From Sporosarcina oncorhynchi (lineage in GTDB: Bacteria; Bacillota; Bacilli; Bacillales_A; Planococcaceae): DNA of 64,000 nt. Below are positions 33,055 through 42,519 of this stretch, in pieces (position 1 is the stretch's first letter; every line of letters starts with the position of its first letter). A program made the translations under genes and the position numbers. Location: assembly GCF_033304615.1 (NCBI RefSeq), contig NZ_CP129118.1, positions 1,980,001-2,044,000 on the forward strand, read 5' to 3'. Below the pieces are notes generated by a model, which did no database searches, was not told the DNA's origin, and saw nothing but the letters and a program-made list of their open reading frames with translations.

Positions 33055-34149
33055 TCACTTTTGGAATAGGCCAGGTTCTGTTTTTCTTTTCGTGTCGGAT
33101 TTAATCAAAACTTGTGTGAAATATTTGCCGTAAGCCCCAGTCCCAATTTCCGTCATTTCCGCATCAAGCAGCACACTCCGGTGAGCGGGAGAATTCAACC
33201 AGCCGTGTACGGCGTCGATTGCATCGACATAATTGGTTGCGATATTCTCACCCGCTCTTTTATGTTCAATCGATGAACTCTTCAATCGTTCTGACAAGTT
33301 CCCGCCAGTAGGTGATTCATGCGAGAAATAGTTCTCAATCGCCATATCCATGCTGTGTTCCTGGGCAATTGAAGACAACCAATAATCATGGACTAGCGGG
33401 GCCACCCCATTATGCTCTCTATAGATATTCGTCAACTCGTAAATTTGCCTTTCAACAGCCCTGTCTACCTCCATCTGCTCAGTTGACGAAGGTAATTTAA
33501 CGCTAACGAGCTCTCCTGTATACTCCATATCATACGGCTGATGTATGACAAGCATTTTCGGTGTGATAAATCTTACCCCTTCAATATTACCATCTTCAAC
33601 ATCTACGTATATTTGCGCAAACAGATCATCGTATTTAATTAAAATTTTCTCTTTAATATCCTTACTGTTTAACGTGAATGTATAAATATTTTCATCGAAG
33701 TGCACATTCACTTCCGATTCGATAATCGTATAGCGGAAGATATCCTCGATATTCTGTCCAATTGAAAAGGGAGATAAATCTAAGCTTTCTTCTGTGCTAA
33801 ATATTTGATTCACTTTATCATTTTCGACACCGACCATCATTCTAGATTCGGAAGAATAAACCCACCATTCGTAACCAAAAGAAGATGGTTCAATCCGATC
33901 TGGCTGTCCGAACTCTTCGATGACAAGATCAACATTTTTCCCAACGTAAGTGGAGAGCCCACTCGCTGGACGTTGTTGTCCTACCGGCTGCTCATTGACT
34001 TCCCTGCCGGGAGCAGGAATAGCTGTTCCATGTTTAACAGGTGATTCAAGAGGGGCATTTTCCTTCACTCTACTGTCCATAAAATAAAAGAGAGCGAGAA
34101 GGACGACTAACAACAAAGCTATTTTCCATAATACATTAAGTACTTTCAC
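33055..34149 (-). CDS. ylbC: CAP/SCP-domain protein YlbC
   Basis: 364-residue secreted or anchored protein: N-terminal span (IALLLVVLLALFYFM), a CAP-associated region (YVGKNVDLVIEEFGQPDRI, repeated weakly near residue 145), and a C-terminal SCP/PR1 (CAP) domain with NIYREHNGVAPL, HSMDMAIENYFSHESPTGGN, AGENIATNYVDAIDAVHGWLNSPAHRSVLL. The CAP residues (two His and two Glu) are present. Role unknown; ylbC is in the same position in B. subtilis. The start is GTG at 34149, nine bases after GGAGG. Its stop is one base from the aspartokinase stop. Confidence 0.88.
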   Translation of the reverse strand: MKVLNVLWKIALLLVVLLALFYFMDSRVKENAPLESPVKHGTAIPAPGREVNEQPVGQQRPASGLSTYVGKNVDLVIEEFGQPDRIEPSSFGYEWWVYSSESRMMVGVENDKVNQIFSTEESLDLSPFSIGQNIEDIFRYTIIESEVNVHFDENIYTFTLNSKDIKEKILIKYDDLFAQIYVDVEDGNIEGVRFITPKMLVIHQPYDMEYTGELVSVKLPSSTEQMEVDRAVERQIYELTNIYREHNGVAPLVHDYWLSSIAQEHSMDMAIENYFSHESPTGGNLSERLKSSSIEHKRAGENIATNYVDAIDAVHGWLNSPAHRSVLLDAEMTEIGTGAYGKYFTQVLIKSDTKRKTEPGLFQK

Positions 34150-34381
34150 TCCTTCTGCCCTCCTTTCATATATATTCTTACTGACAACTCTACATAGTAA
34201 TCGGTATGATGTCATCCATTATTCATTATTTCGTCTAGCAAAAATCGAAATGAAGCATTAACAAAAATAAATAAGGGAATACTAGTTGACACAATGTTGT
34301 CATTGCAACTGACAGTGATTTGCTCTATGATTAATAAGTATAGGCATTCGACTGGATGAACATGAAGGAGGACTTTTAACT

Positions 34382-34747
34382 ATGTATATCGAAAATACAA
34401 ACATTGAAGGAATTGTAGCCGACTTACCCCTACTTGACGAAATCATGCTTAAACACGATTTAGTACGAGCAGGCCAGTGGGACTATGAGCGTGTCACTTA
34501 TGATAAGAAATATATTATCAAAGAAGGAACTTACTACTTACGTGTATTCGGTTTCACACCTGATGGAGATGTCGGAACTGGCGATGCAGTCATGCATTTG
34601 AAAAAGCCTGTTGTCGGAAAGCACTATTATCCACATGGCGTCGAGTATGGAGAAGACGAGTTTTTCCCTGAAGGCCTTTTGAAAGATTGCCAAGCAACTC
34701 TAAAAGCGGTCTATGCAGATCTTCAACCATATATTTTAACTAAATAA
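34382..34747 (+). CDS. yugN: YugN-like family protein
   Basis: 121-residue soluble protein: MYIENTNIEGIVADLPLLDEIM, WDYERVTYDKKYIIKEGTYYLRV, and HLKKPVVGKHYYPHGVEYGED, matching the YugN-like family of Bacillales. No function is known. AGGAGG precedes the ATG and an intrinsic terminator follows, so it is probably a single-gene unit. Confidence 0.85.
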   Translation: MYIENTNIEGIVADLPLLDEIMLKHDLVRAGQWDYERVTYDKKYIIKEGTYYLRVFGFTPDGDVGTGDAVMHLKKPVVGKHYYPHGVEYGEDEFFPEGLLKDCQATLKAVYADLQPYILTK

Positions 34748-34763
34748 TCCATATTTCCACTAA

Positions 34764-34796
34764 AGCCGAAGAAGATTTTATTCTTCGGCTTTTTTG
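34764..34796 (+). terminator. yugN terminator
   Basis: Ten-bp stem AGCCGAAGAA with TTCTTCGGCT, seven-base loop, then TTTTTT, 17 bases after the yugN stop. Confidence 0.85.
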
Positions 34797-34858
34797 TCTA
34801 TTCATTCCCCCTTGTTTTGGTTATAATGATATCAATGAACTATTTGGAGGAATGACTG

Positions 34859-35917
34859 TTGTCCCGTTGGCTTATAAAGAGAAATTTCATTATCCTACTA
34901 ACTATAATTTTACTTATTCTCATTTCCATATTCATCCTTCCAGTCTCAATACCGATTATTTTGGCTTTATTGACAGCACTAGCCTTTGAGCCCCTGGTAA
35001 AATTGACAGAACTTAAATTCAAATGGAAAAGGAAAGTTTCCGTTATTTCTGTCTATATCTTCATACTTGTTCTCATAGCAGTTGTTCTCTATTATACCGT
35101 GACCTCACTGATTGGAAGAATCATACAGTTTACAAAAGATGCACCAGATTACTTAAACAAACTGGCTGGTATATGGATTGACTTTCAAAACAAAATTTTC
35201 GTTTATACATCTGGATTGCCTGAAGATGTTATAAAATCTATGCAAAATGGTTTTAATGATATTCTGACTTCCTTCCAAAAGTCTCTTTTGACATTATTCA
35301 ATCCCGATAAGGTAGTGGCATTGGCTTCCGAAATCCCGAACTTCTTAGTCAGCCTTATTGTATTCATGATTGCCCTATTCCTCTTCATGTTGGAGTTACC
35401 TGAATTAAAGAATATGGTTTACAGGCATCTCACAGTGGAAACGACAAAAAAAGTACGTTATATGACTGTGAAATTAAATTCTGTCGTTATTGGGTTCATA
35501 AAAGCACAATTGCTCGTGAGCTTTATCATACTGGCAGTCGCTTTCGTCGGCCTACTTATAATCGCGCCGAAATATGCGCTAGTAATGGCGATTGTCATCT
35601 GGATTATTGATATTATCCCAATTCTCGGTTCAATTATTATTTTGGCGCCATGGTCGCTTTACCAATACCTAAGCGGTGATATCGCACTCGGAACAAAGTT
35701 GGCTATTTTGGCAGTAATTCTCCTCATTATAAGGAGAACAATTGAACCGAAAGTAATGGGCAACCAGATTGGACTCTCTCCCTTGCCAACATTGATTGCA
35801 ATGTTCATCGGTCTGAAGTTATTTGGTGTGCTAGGTTTCTTTATCGGGCCAATGATTGTAATTTTATTCAATACTGCACGTGAAGCAGGTATTATCAAAC
35901 TGAATTTCAAGATTTGA
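34859..35917 (+). CDS. AI-2E family permease (YtvI-like)
   Basis: 352-residue polytopic protein with about eight spans in the AI-2E/PerM arrangement: three N-terminal spans, a soluble amphipathic loop (about residues 85-150), then KAQLLVSFIILAVAFVGLLI, IIDIIPILGSIIILAPWSL and EPKVMGNQIGLSPLPTLIAM, the conserved family segments. It is nearer to YtvI-type sporulation permeases in size and style than to quorum-signal exporters; the substrate is unknown. Start is TTG 34859, eight bases after GGAGG. Confidence 0.8.
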   Translation: MSRWLIKRNFIILLTIILLILISIFILPVSIPIILALLTALAFEPLVKLTELKFKWKRKVSVISVYIFILVLIAVVLYYTVTSLIGRIIQFTKDAPDYLNKLAGIWIDFQNKIFVYTSGLPEDVIKSMQNGFNDILTSFQKSLLTLFNPDKVVALASEIPNFLVSLIVFMIALFLFMLELPELKNMVYRHLTVETTKKVRYMTVKLNSVVIGFIKAQLLVSFIILAVAFVGLLIIAPKYALVMAIVIWIIDIIPILGSIIILAPWSLYQYLSGDIALGTKLAILAVILLIIRRTIEPKVMGNQIGLSPLPTLIAMFIGLKLFGVLGFFIGPMIVILFNTAREAGIIKLNFKI

Positions 35918-35940
35918 ATACCCTTCAAAAGAACCAATAA

Positions 35941-35978
35941 GAAAAGCCGTTAATTCGAATATGAATTAACGGCTTTTC
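35941..35978. terminator. Bidirectional terminator, permease gene and ctaM
   Basis: Perfect 16-bp stem GAAAAGCCGTTAATTC with its complement, six-base loop, with A4 and T4 in the arms; between convergent genes. Confidence 0.85.
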
Positions 35979-35986
35979 TTCCTAGT

Positions 35987-36448
35987 TCAGTAACCTAAAA
36001 TTGCCTTTATCATAGATGTTGTTTCTCCGCCTTTATAAATAATATAAAGGAGTAGATAGACCGCTACACCCGTTATCGCCGTAAACATCCACATAATTGC
36101 GGTGATTGGGCCAAGTTTCCGATGGCGTTTCAGTCGTTCTTTGAACCCAGCACGTATGACAATTACGCCAAAAACAGCACTCGTTGTCGCTAGGACAATG
36201 TGAAAGATCAGGAATATCGTGTAATAGATTTTGACATTATCGGGGCCAGCGAAAGCCGTGTTCCCGAAAAAGATGGTACGTGACAGATAGATAATCAGGA
36301 AAAGTACAGCAGAAACCGTCGCAGCAATCATTATCTTTTTATGCGCGTCCAATTTTTTCGCACGCGCCAACTTCCAACCGATGGCGACGAGAATTCCAGA
36401 TAAAACAATAAGAAACGTACTTAACGTCGGTAAAAAAGGAACACTCAT
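35987..36448 (-). CDS. ctaM: DUF420 protein, CtaM-like cytochrome oxidase assembly factor
   Basis: 153-residue membrane protein of about five spans with SRTIFFGNTAFAGP, FLIFHIVLATTSAVFGVIVI and HRKLGPITAIMWMFTAITGVAVYLLLY; histidines in the helices suit haem or copper handling. DUF420 proteins (YozB; CtaM in Staphylococcus aureus) are needed for maturation of haem-copper oxidases. It follows ctaG, at the end of the cta operon, though a terminator for ctaF lies upstream of ctaG. Confidence 0.85.
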   Translation of the reverse strand: MSVPFLPTLSTFLIVLSGILVAIGWKLARAKKLDAHKKIMIAATVSAVLFLIIYLSRTIFFGNTAFAGPDNVKIYYTIFLIFHIVLATTSAVFGVIVIRAGFKERLKRHRKLGPITAIMWMFTAITGVAVYLLLYIIYKGGETTSMIKAILGY

Positions 36449-36479
36449 TTCAAAATACCCCTTTAGCTATTCATATAAT

Positions 36480-37397
36480 TTAACCGTGCATTGTAAATTT
36501 TTGTCTGTCAAGCAAGTCTTTTTGTGTAATTTCATCCGCATTCAATTGTTCTTCACGGTACCACTTGATGAAGATTTTGCCGATAACGAAAACATAAATT
36601 AATTCCTGGATAACCTTCATAATGATTCCACCCAATTGCTGATCATATAAAGTTGGCATATTTGTGAATAGTTCAGGACCTGAAATAGATAGACCTGATA
36701 AAGTTCCTGCAGGTACACAAAGGGCCATAGCTTTTAACCATGCTTCACCAGTGCTGTATGTCTCATAGACGGGTACATCGACAAAAATGATAAGCGAACA
36801 TGCTGGCGTAAGCAAAATTGCACTAAGAATGACATAACCAATCTTTTTCAAGCCGTGTAATTGCGGGTGGCTTTCAAGTGTATTAACAACCGGCCACCAT
36901 AGAAAAAATGCCGATAGGAATACCATAATTGTAAAAACAGAGTGAAGTATGATACTCATTTTAATAAAGTCCAATACCATCGGGTAATGGTTTAAGGAGA
37001 ACATCACTGTAAACACAAGAAGGCTAATAACAGGTTTTGTAAACAACCTAACAATCCTGTCAATCAGCTTCACACTCAATACTTTCTTCCAAATGAAATC
37101 CGGTATCCCCATTATGAGCAAAGGCGCCACGACCAATAATAGTAATGCCATCTGTGCCATATGGACGGAGAAGAGGATATGTCCCAGCAAATCTGCGGGT
37201 GATCCTTTAATAATGTACAACAATATCATGGCACTAATAAAATACTTTTTCTCTGTATTTGTAACTGGCTCAGAACCTTCGAATAGATGTCGCCACTTTT
37301 TTGTTAAGAGAAAATATAATACGGTTAAAACTATAATGAAAATAAAAAAGTATGGACTCCATAAAGCACGAAATCCGAATATACTTAAAGGCATCAT
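36480..37397 (-). CDS. ctaG: Cytochrome c oxidase assembly factor CtaG
   Basis: About 305 residues, seven predicted spans, of the caa3-type CtaG family: YIIKGSPADLLGHILFSVHMAQM with the conserved HxxxxH helices, FTVMFSLNHYPMVLDF, and ADEITQKDLLDRQKFTMHG at the C-terminus. It delivers copper or assists subunit I assembly in caa3 oxidases. Among three candidate ATGs, 37397 is best spaced (8 nt) from GGAG. A hairpin at 37505 separates it from ctaF. Confidence 0.92.
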   Translation of the reverse strand: MMPLSIFGFRALWSPYFFIFIIVLTVLYFLLTKKWRHLFEGSEPVTNTEKKYFISAMILLYIIKGSPADLLGHILFSVHMAQMALLLLVVAPLLIMGIPDFIWKKVLSVKLIDRIVRLFTKPVISLLVFTVMFSLNHYPMVLDFIKMSIILHSVFTIMVFLSAFFLWWPVVNTLESHPQLHGLKKIGYVILSAILLTPACSLIIFVDVPVYETYSTGEAWLKAMALCVPAGTLSGLSISGPELFTNMPTLYDQQLGGIIMKVIQELIYVFVIGKIFIKWYREEQLNADEITQKDLLDRQKFTMHG

Positions 37398-37504
37398 TGC
37401 CATCGCTCCTTTAATCTTGTCTCTCTATAGTATAAATCTAAAATACCGTGAATACAATGAACGAACATTGACAATTGGCATGATAACCGCTAAAAATCAA
37501 CAGT

Positions 37505-37538
37505 AAAAAGAAAAGCCTGTGGAACTGATTCCACAGGC
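37505..37538 (-). terminator. Terminator after ctaF
   Basis: Ten-bp stem GCCTGTGGAA with TTCCACAGGC, loop CTGA, followed on the minus strand by TTTTCTTTTT. It lies 14 bases past the ctaF stop. Confidence 0.8.
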
Positions 37539-37551
37539 CATTCTTAATAGA

Positions 37552-37899
37552 TTACCACCAAACGATTGTTACGAATGCCAAAGGGATCAGGAAGCCGAAA
37601 AGAGCACCTGTATACATGAACATCTGAGGAATGCCATGACCTTTTTCATTCATATGCATGAAGTAATAAAGCTGTAGTCCTACTTGAACAACCGCAAAAA
37701 GCATAAGAACCGGTACAATGAAGTATTTAGAGAAGCCCGCTACCCCATTTTCAAAAGCGACCACCATCGAAAATGATACAAGTGTCAAGAAGATCATTAG
37801 CGAGAACATCATTACCTGATTACGCATAGATTGCTTTGCGCGTCTTTGTGCAAGTGACTGTTCAGCTGGTGTACGTTTGTAAACATGGATGTCTGCCAT
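37552..37899 (-). CDS. ctaF: Cytochrome c oxidase subunit IVB
   Basis: 115-residue subunit with three membrane spans (MMFSLMIFLTLVSFSMVVAF, YFIVPVLMLFAVVQVGLQLYYF and a C-terminal LFGFLIPLAFVTIVWW). It is a small accessory subunit of the caa3 oxidase. It starts one base after the ctaE stop. Size and order (ctaC-D-E-F) match B. subtilis. Confidence 0.92.
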   Translation of the reverse strand: MADIHVYKRTPAEQSLAQRRAKQSMRNQVMMFSLMIFLTLVSFSMVVAFENGVAGFSKYFIVPVLMLFAVVQVGLQLYYFMHMNEKGHGIPQMFMYTGALFGFLIPLAFVTIVWW

Positions 37900-37900
37900 C

Positions 37901-38527
37901 TTAACCTACCACTCCCATCAAATAGACTACAGTGAAGATGAATACCCACACAACGTCGATGAAGTGCCAATATAACGAGAATGTATAATACTTTGTCGCG
38001 TTATAAAGGTTTAAACCGCGTTTCGCATTACGGAAAATCAATAACGTGATCCACACCAGACCTACAGCAACGTGGAATCCGTGTGTCCCAACAAGCGTGT
38101 AAAACGCTGAACTGAAGGCACTGTTATTGAATGTGAAGCCTAAACCAACATAATGTGAGAACTCATACACTTCAAGCATAAGGAACGCTAAACCTAGCAA
38201 CGCAGTGATGGCAAGCCATAGCTGCATTTTTTTGAAGTTGTAATTACGCAAGTGGTACATCGCAAACACACTTGTCAGAGAAGATGTCAACAGCAACATC
38301 GTCATGACGAATACTAACGGAAGTTCATATAATTCTTGAGTCGAGAATCCAAAACCGGACGGACCTGAGTTTTTCAACGCAATATACGTCGCAAACAAAG
38401 TCGCGAACAGGATTGTTTCTCCTCCAAGGAATAGCCAGAAGCCGACAAATTTATTCTTAGCTTCGAGTGTAGCTCTTTCCGGATGCTCCGGCCAAGTTTC
38501 AGGGGTGAATTTTTTGTTCAAATCCAT
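37901..38527 (-). CDS. ctaE: Cytochrome c oxidase subunit III
   Basis: 208-residue subunit with five spans: FWLFLGGETILFATLFATYIAL, VFVMTMLLLTSSLTSVFAMY, VGTHGFHVAVGLVWI and YWHFIDVVWVFIFTVVYL are classic COX3 segments. Its ATG shares one base with the ctaD stop (TAATG), so translation is coupled. Part of the caa3 terminal oxidase. Confidence 0.96.
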   Translation of the reverse strand: MDLNKKFTPETWPEHPERATLEAKNKFVGFWLFLGGETILFATLFATYIALKNSGPSGFGFSTQELYELPLVFVMTMLLLTSSLTSVFAMYHLRNYNFKKMQLWLAITALLGLAFLMLEVYEFSHYVGLGFTFNNSAFSSAFYTLVGTHGFHVAVGLVWITLLIFRNAKRGLNLYNATKYYTFSLYWHFIDVVWVFIFTVVYLMGVVG

Positions 38528-40401
38528 TATTTTTGACCCCCTTTGCGTTTCAAATCACGTAGAATTTCTTCTTTCTTGATGTAATATCCAGTATCATCCT
38601 GCAACGAACGTGCAGCCATTGATACGAATGTAAATGCAAGACCGAAGATCAGTAAACCAAGTCCCCACTCAGTTTCAGTACGGAACATCGCACCAAATCC
38701 TGCAATGAACATACCAAGAGTCATTAGGAACGGAATGATTGAACCGTTCGGCATGTGAATATCCTTAACAGGTTCAGCCGGAGTAAATCCAGATGCATTA
38801 CCTTCCATCTTTTCGATCCAAACAGAGTCAAGTCCACGAACAAGTGGAGTTGCCGAGAAGTTGTAATAGATCGGTGGAGATTCGATCGCCCACTCAAGTG
38901 TACGTCCGTCCCCCCATGGATCATTACCAACTCTAACGTTCTTGACGGACGTAATGATTACGTTAACAACTAGCACGATAACACCTACTGCCATCAAGAA
39001 TGCTCCGATTGTACTGATTAAGTTCGCAAAATCCCAACCTTGCTCAGGCATGAACTTCCAGACACGACGTGGCATTCCCCAGAATCCTAACCAGTGCTGA
39101 ATAAGGAATGTCATATGGAAACCGATAAAGAAGAACCAGAACTCAATTTTACCAAGTGTTTCATTTAACATCGTTCCAAACATTTTCGGCCAATACAAAT
39201 GCGTTCCAGCCAAAATCGCAAGCACAACACCACCAACGATTACGTAGTGGAAGTGAGCGACGATAAAGTATGAATCGTGCAACTGGTAGTCCAGTGGCGC
39301 AGCACCTTGCATTACACCCGTAACTCCACCCATTACGAATGAAGGAATGAAACCGAGTGCATACAACATAGGTGTTGTAACTTTAATGCTACCGCCCCAA
39401 ATGGTCAAGAGCCAGTTGAAGATTTTCACTCCGGTAGGAACTGCGATTGCCATTGTCGCTACTGCGAAAATAGCGTTAGCAGTAGGTCCCAGACCAACTG
39501 TGAACATATGGTGAGCCCACACCATAAATCCTAGGAAACCGATCAACACAGTCGCGAAGACCATGGATGGATATCCAAATAGACGCTTACGGGAGAAGAT
39601 CGAGAAGATCTCAGAGAAGATCCCAAAAGCAGGCAAAATAAGAATATAAACTTCAGGGTGACCGAAAATCCAGAAAATATGCTCCCAGATAATTGTGTTT
39701 CCACCCATTTCATGATTAAAGAAGTTACCACCAAACATTCGGTCAAACGTCAATAAGAACAGACCGATTGTCAATGGAGGGAATGCGAAAAGAATCATTG
39801 CCGAAGCAATAAATGTCGTCCATGTGAATAGCGGCATACGCATGTATGTCATACCAGGCGCACGCATGTTGATAATTGTAACAAGGAAGTTTATCCCCGC
39901 CATCAACGTACCACCACCGGCTATTTGTAGCCCTATCGCATAGAAGTCAATACCATGCCCTTGTGATGCAAGTGATAATGACGCATAAGACGTCCATCCT
40001 GCATCAGGTACTTCTCCATAGATCCAAGAGATGTTAAGGAATAGACCACCCATGAAGAACATCCAGAACCCTAAAGAGTTAAGGAATGGGAATGCAACAT
40101 CACGCGCCCCGATCTGCAATGGTACTATCGCGTTCATAAATCCAAATAATATAGGCATCGCTGCTAAGAAAATCATGGTTGTCCCGTGCATTGTGATCAA
40201 GTCGTTGTATAGACCTGCACTGACAAAATCGTTATTCGGTTTATGAAGCTGCCAACGAATTAACATTGCTTCAATACCGCCGATTACGAAGAAGAATCCG
40301 CCTCCAAGGAAGTAAAGGATTCCAATTTTCTTATGGTCGACTGTTGTAAGCCAATCCCACAGCGTTGCGCCAAAACCCTTTTTCTGAGCAACTGAACTCA
40401 C
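38527..40401 (-). CDS. ctaD: Cytochrome c oxidase subunit I (caa3/aa3 type)
   Basis: Catalytic subunit of 624 aa with about 14 spans, reducing oxygen at the haem a3-CuB centre and pumping protons. Motifs: haem a ligand region NDLITMHGTTMIFLAAMP, CuB and cross-linked His-Tyr in FGHPEVYILILPAFG near residue 248, AHHMFTVGLGPTANAIF near 298, and HFHYVIVGG near 385. Lies between ctaC and ctaE. Confidence 0.97.
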   Translation of the reverse strand: MSSVAQKKGFGATLWDWLTTVDHKKIGILYFLGGGFFFVIGGIEAMLIRWQLHKPNNDFVSAGLYNDLITMHGTTMIFLAAMPILFGFMNAIVPLQIGARDVAFPFLNSLGFWMFFMGGLFLNISWIYGEVPDAGWTSYASLSLASQGHGIDFYAIGLQIAGGGTLMAGINFLVTIINMRAPGMTYMRMPLFTWTTFIASAMILFAFPPLTIGLFLLTFDRMFGGNFFNHEMGGNTIIWEHIFWIFGHPEVYILILPAFGIFSEIFSIFSRKRLFGYPSMVFATVLIGFLGFMVWAHHMFTVGLGPTANAIFAVATMAIAVPTGVKIFNWLLTIWGGSIKVTTPMLYALGFIPSFVMGGVTGVMQGAAPLDYQLHDSYFIVAHFHYVIVGGVVLAILAGTHLYWPKMFGTMLNETLGKIEFWFFFIGFHMTFLIQHWLGFWGMPRRVWKFMPEQGWDFANLISTIGAFLMAVGVIVLVVNVIITSVKNVRVGNDPWGDGRTLEWAIESPPIYYNFSATPLVRGLDSVWIEKMEGNASGFTPAEPVKDIHMPNGSIIPFLMTLGMFIAGFGAMFRTETEWGLGLLIFGLAFTFVSMAARSLQDDTGYYIKKEEILRDLKRKGGQK

Positions 40402-40434
40402 TTTGTTTACCTCCTCATCAAAATCACATGAAAA

Positions 40435-41502
40435 TTATTTTTCAACTGATAATCCCATCAAGTATTCAGCCAACGCATCCAATTCCTGATTGGATAGTTG
40501 TGAACCGAATCCAGGCATTTTATTTCCTGGCTTGTATTTCTGTGTATCTTTAATCCAGTCAATCAATGTTTCTTTATCATGATCCATGAAGCCTGCCACA
40601 CGGTTACGGTCACCAAATGTTGCTAGGTTTGGACCTTGTTTTTCGTTACTTTCACCCACAGCTGATACAGCGTGACAACCGATACAGCTCTGGTTGAATA
40701 CTTCTTCACCCTGATCATTCGCAACGATCTGACTATCGCCAGTCGCTTGCATGGATGTTACCCACTGGTCAAATTCTCCACGAGGTAATGTTTTCACTTT
40801 GAAGTCCATTAGTGCGTGGGACGGACCGCAAAGCTCCGCACACTTACCATAGAAAACTCCGTCTTTAAGATCTTTGGAATCTTTTTCGAATACTAAATAG
40901 AATTTATTCACGTTCTCTACGTTTGTATCCAATTTACCACCTACAGCAGGTATCCAGAAGGAGTGTTTCACATCCGCTGCAATCAGATTGAAATAAACTT
41001 TTTCATCCATCGGCACTACTAGTTCCTGTGCAGTTACAATACCAAGATCAGGATATTCAAATTCCCACCAGTAAAGTTTTGCTGTCACATCGACTATAAG
41101 GTTTTCAGGATTCCCATCATCATCCACTGCACCCATTGCAGATACGTCACCTAGTTTATATGTGTAGTACACAGTAGGGACAGCTAGAAGCAAGATTAAC
41201 AGGATAGGAATGATTGTCCAGACAAGTTCAAGTTTGTGACTCCCTTCAACTTGTTCAGGGATGAAGTCCTCACCCAATTTAGATCTTCTGAATCGTACCA
41301 ATGCGAACAAATAAATCACTACAACTACAATAATGACAAGTAACATAATCCCTGATGACAGTAGAAGTAAGTTGAACTGGTCTCTGCCGACTTGTCCTGC
41401 CGGGAGAAGTGTTGAAAGTTCTTCTTGACCACATCCTGCAAGGAAAACCGTTAGTACTGCCAATAGAGAAAAGAGACGCCACTTTTTGAGTCCTTTCATC
41501 AT
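40435..41502 (-). CDS. ctaC: Cytochrome c oxidase subunit II with fused cytochrome c domain
   Basis: Lipoprotein subunit II (355 aa): lipobox FLAGC near residue 24, two spans, CuA cupredoxin domain with CAELCGPSHALM near residue 220 and upstream HSFWIPAVGGKLD, then a C-terminal cytochrome c domain (CIGCH near 273, axial Met in KMPGF). The fused cytochrome makes this a caa3-type enzyme that receives electrons from cytochrome c directly. Confidence 0.97.
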   Translation of the reverse strand: MMKGLKKWRLFSLLAVLTVFLAGCGQEELSTLLPAGQVGRDQFNLLLLSSGIMLLVIIVVVVIYLFALVRFRRSKLGEDFIPEQVEGSHKLELVWTIIPILLILLLAVPTVYYTYKLGDVSAMGAVDDDGNPENLIVDVTAKLYWWEFEYPDLGIVTAQELVVPMDEKVYFNLIAADVKHSFWIPAVGGKLDTNVENVNKFYLVFEKDSKDLKDGVFYGKCAELCGPSHALMDFKVKTLPRGEFDQWVTSMQATGDSQIVANDQGEEVFNQSCIGCHAVSAVGESNEKQGPNLATFGDRNRVAGFMDHDKETLIDWIKDTQKYKPGNKMPGFGSQLSNQELDALAEYLMGLSVEK

Positions 41503-41601
41503 CGCTAACTAATACCTCTCTTTCTAAAAAAATGTTTTCTTCAAATGAGGACAGTTGACCTCTCTATAATGAATTCCTGTCAAAAGAAAGAATTCCACCT
41601 G

Positions 41602-42519
41602 TTAGATGAATATCGAGAAAATGATCATTGCCACAAAAAGGATTGTCATGTAATTCAACGAATAAATGAACATGGTAGTAGCCCATTTCAAATCGTCCTT
41701 CGCTTTGAATCCTCTTATAGACAAGTATAACCATCCGATATTCAATGCAGTTCCGAGTATTATGAATCCGATTCCAAGTTCAGAAAGGAGAAAAGGCAAT
41801 GGGAATAATAATAGAACCCAGCCAAGTATCGATTTTTTTGTCCTTTCGAAGCCTTTTACTACCGGAAGCATCGGAATGCCTGCTGCGCGGTATTCATCCG
41901 TTCTGCGCATTGCCAGCGCATAGAAATGTGGAGGTTGCCACGCAAACATAATTAAGAACAATGCCCAAGCACCCATTCCTAGAGAAGGTTCCACAACTGA
42001 CCATCCAATCAGGGGCGGTATAGCACCGGAAATACTTCCTACGATCGTATTGCTGACATGTTTTCGTTTAGACCACATTGAATAGAGTACAACATAGCTG
42101 AACACACCTGCAAGTCCCCATAATGCGGCGGCCGGTGTAGCCATATATAACAGCAATTCACCCAATGCGATGAAAGTGAGCGCCAGTGACAAGACAGCCG
42201 GTGCTTTGAATCTTCCTGTCACGGTTGGACGCGACTTCGTTCTGGTCATGACTGGATCGATATCACGGTCAATCAGGTTATTCAGTGCGGCTGAACCCGC
42301 AATGATGAGTGCTGTTCCGAATATCCCTAAAAACAGCAAATCAAAATTCCGGATGAAACTGATTCCCGTAAATTGAAATGCCAAGAATAGACCAGTGAAC
42401 GTCGTGATTAAATTGGAGTTCACGATTCCGATTTTAATGAGCGCCAGAAAGTCTTTAAGTAGAGAAGTCGATCCGATATCCGATTCAGCGGATGAAGTAA
42501 TCGCTCGACCGTTTGACAT
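41602..42519 (-). CDS. ctaB: Protohaem IX farnesyltransferase (haem O synthase)
   Basis: UbiA-family prenyltransferase (305 aa, about nine spans) making haem O from haem B. The first Asp-rich motif NNLIDRDIDPVMTRTKSRP (near residue 85) and the second region WQPPHFYALAMRRTDEYRAAGIPMLPV (shown in part) are diagnostic. GGAGGG lies before the ATG. It is divergent from ctaA, sharing a 323-base regulatory gap, and followed by ctaC. Confidence 0.96.
   Translation of the reverse strand: MSNGRAITSSAESDIGSTSLLKDFLALIKIGIVNSNLITTFTGLFLAFQFTGISFIRNFDLLFLGIFGTALIIAGSAALNNLIDRDIDPVMTRTKSRPTVTGRFKAPAVLSLALTFIALGELLLYMATPAAALWGLAGVFSYVVLYSMWSKRKHVSNTIVGSISGAIPPLIGWSVVEPSLGMGAWALFLIMFAWQPPHFYALAMRRTDEYRAAGIPMLPVVKGFERTKKSILGWVLLLFPLPFLLSELGIGFIILGTALNIGWLYLSIRGFKAKDDLKWATTMFIYSLNYMTILFVAMIIFSIFI

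Noticed and set aside
34285..34316. TGACA/TGTCA inverted repeat ahead of yugN
   Set aside because: Only five paired bases with an unclear promoter; too short to call an operator.
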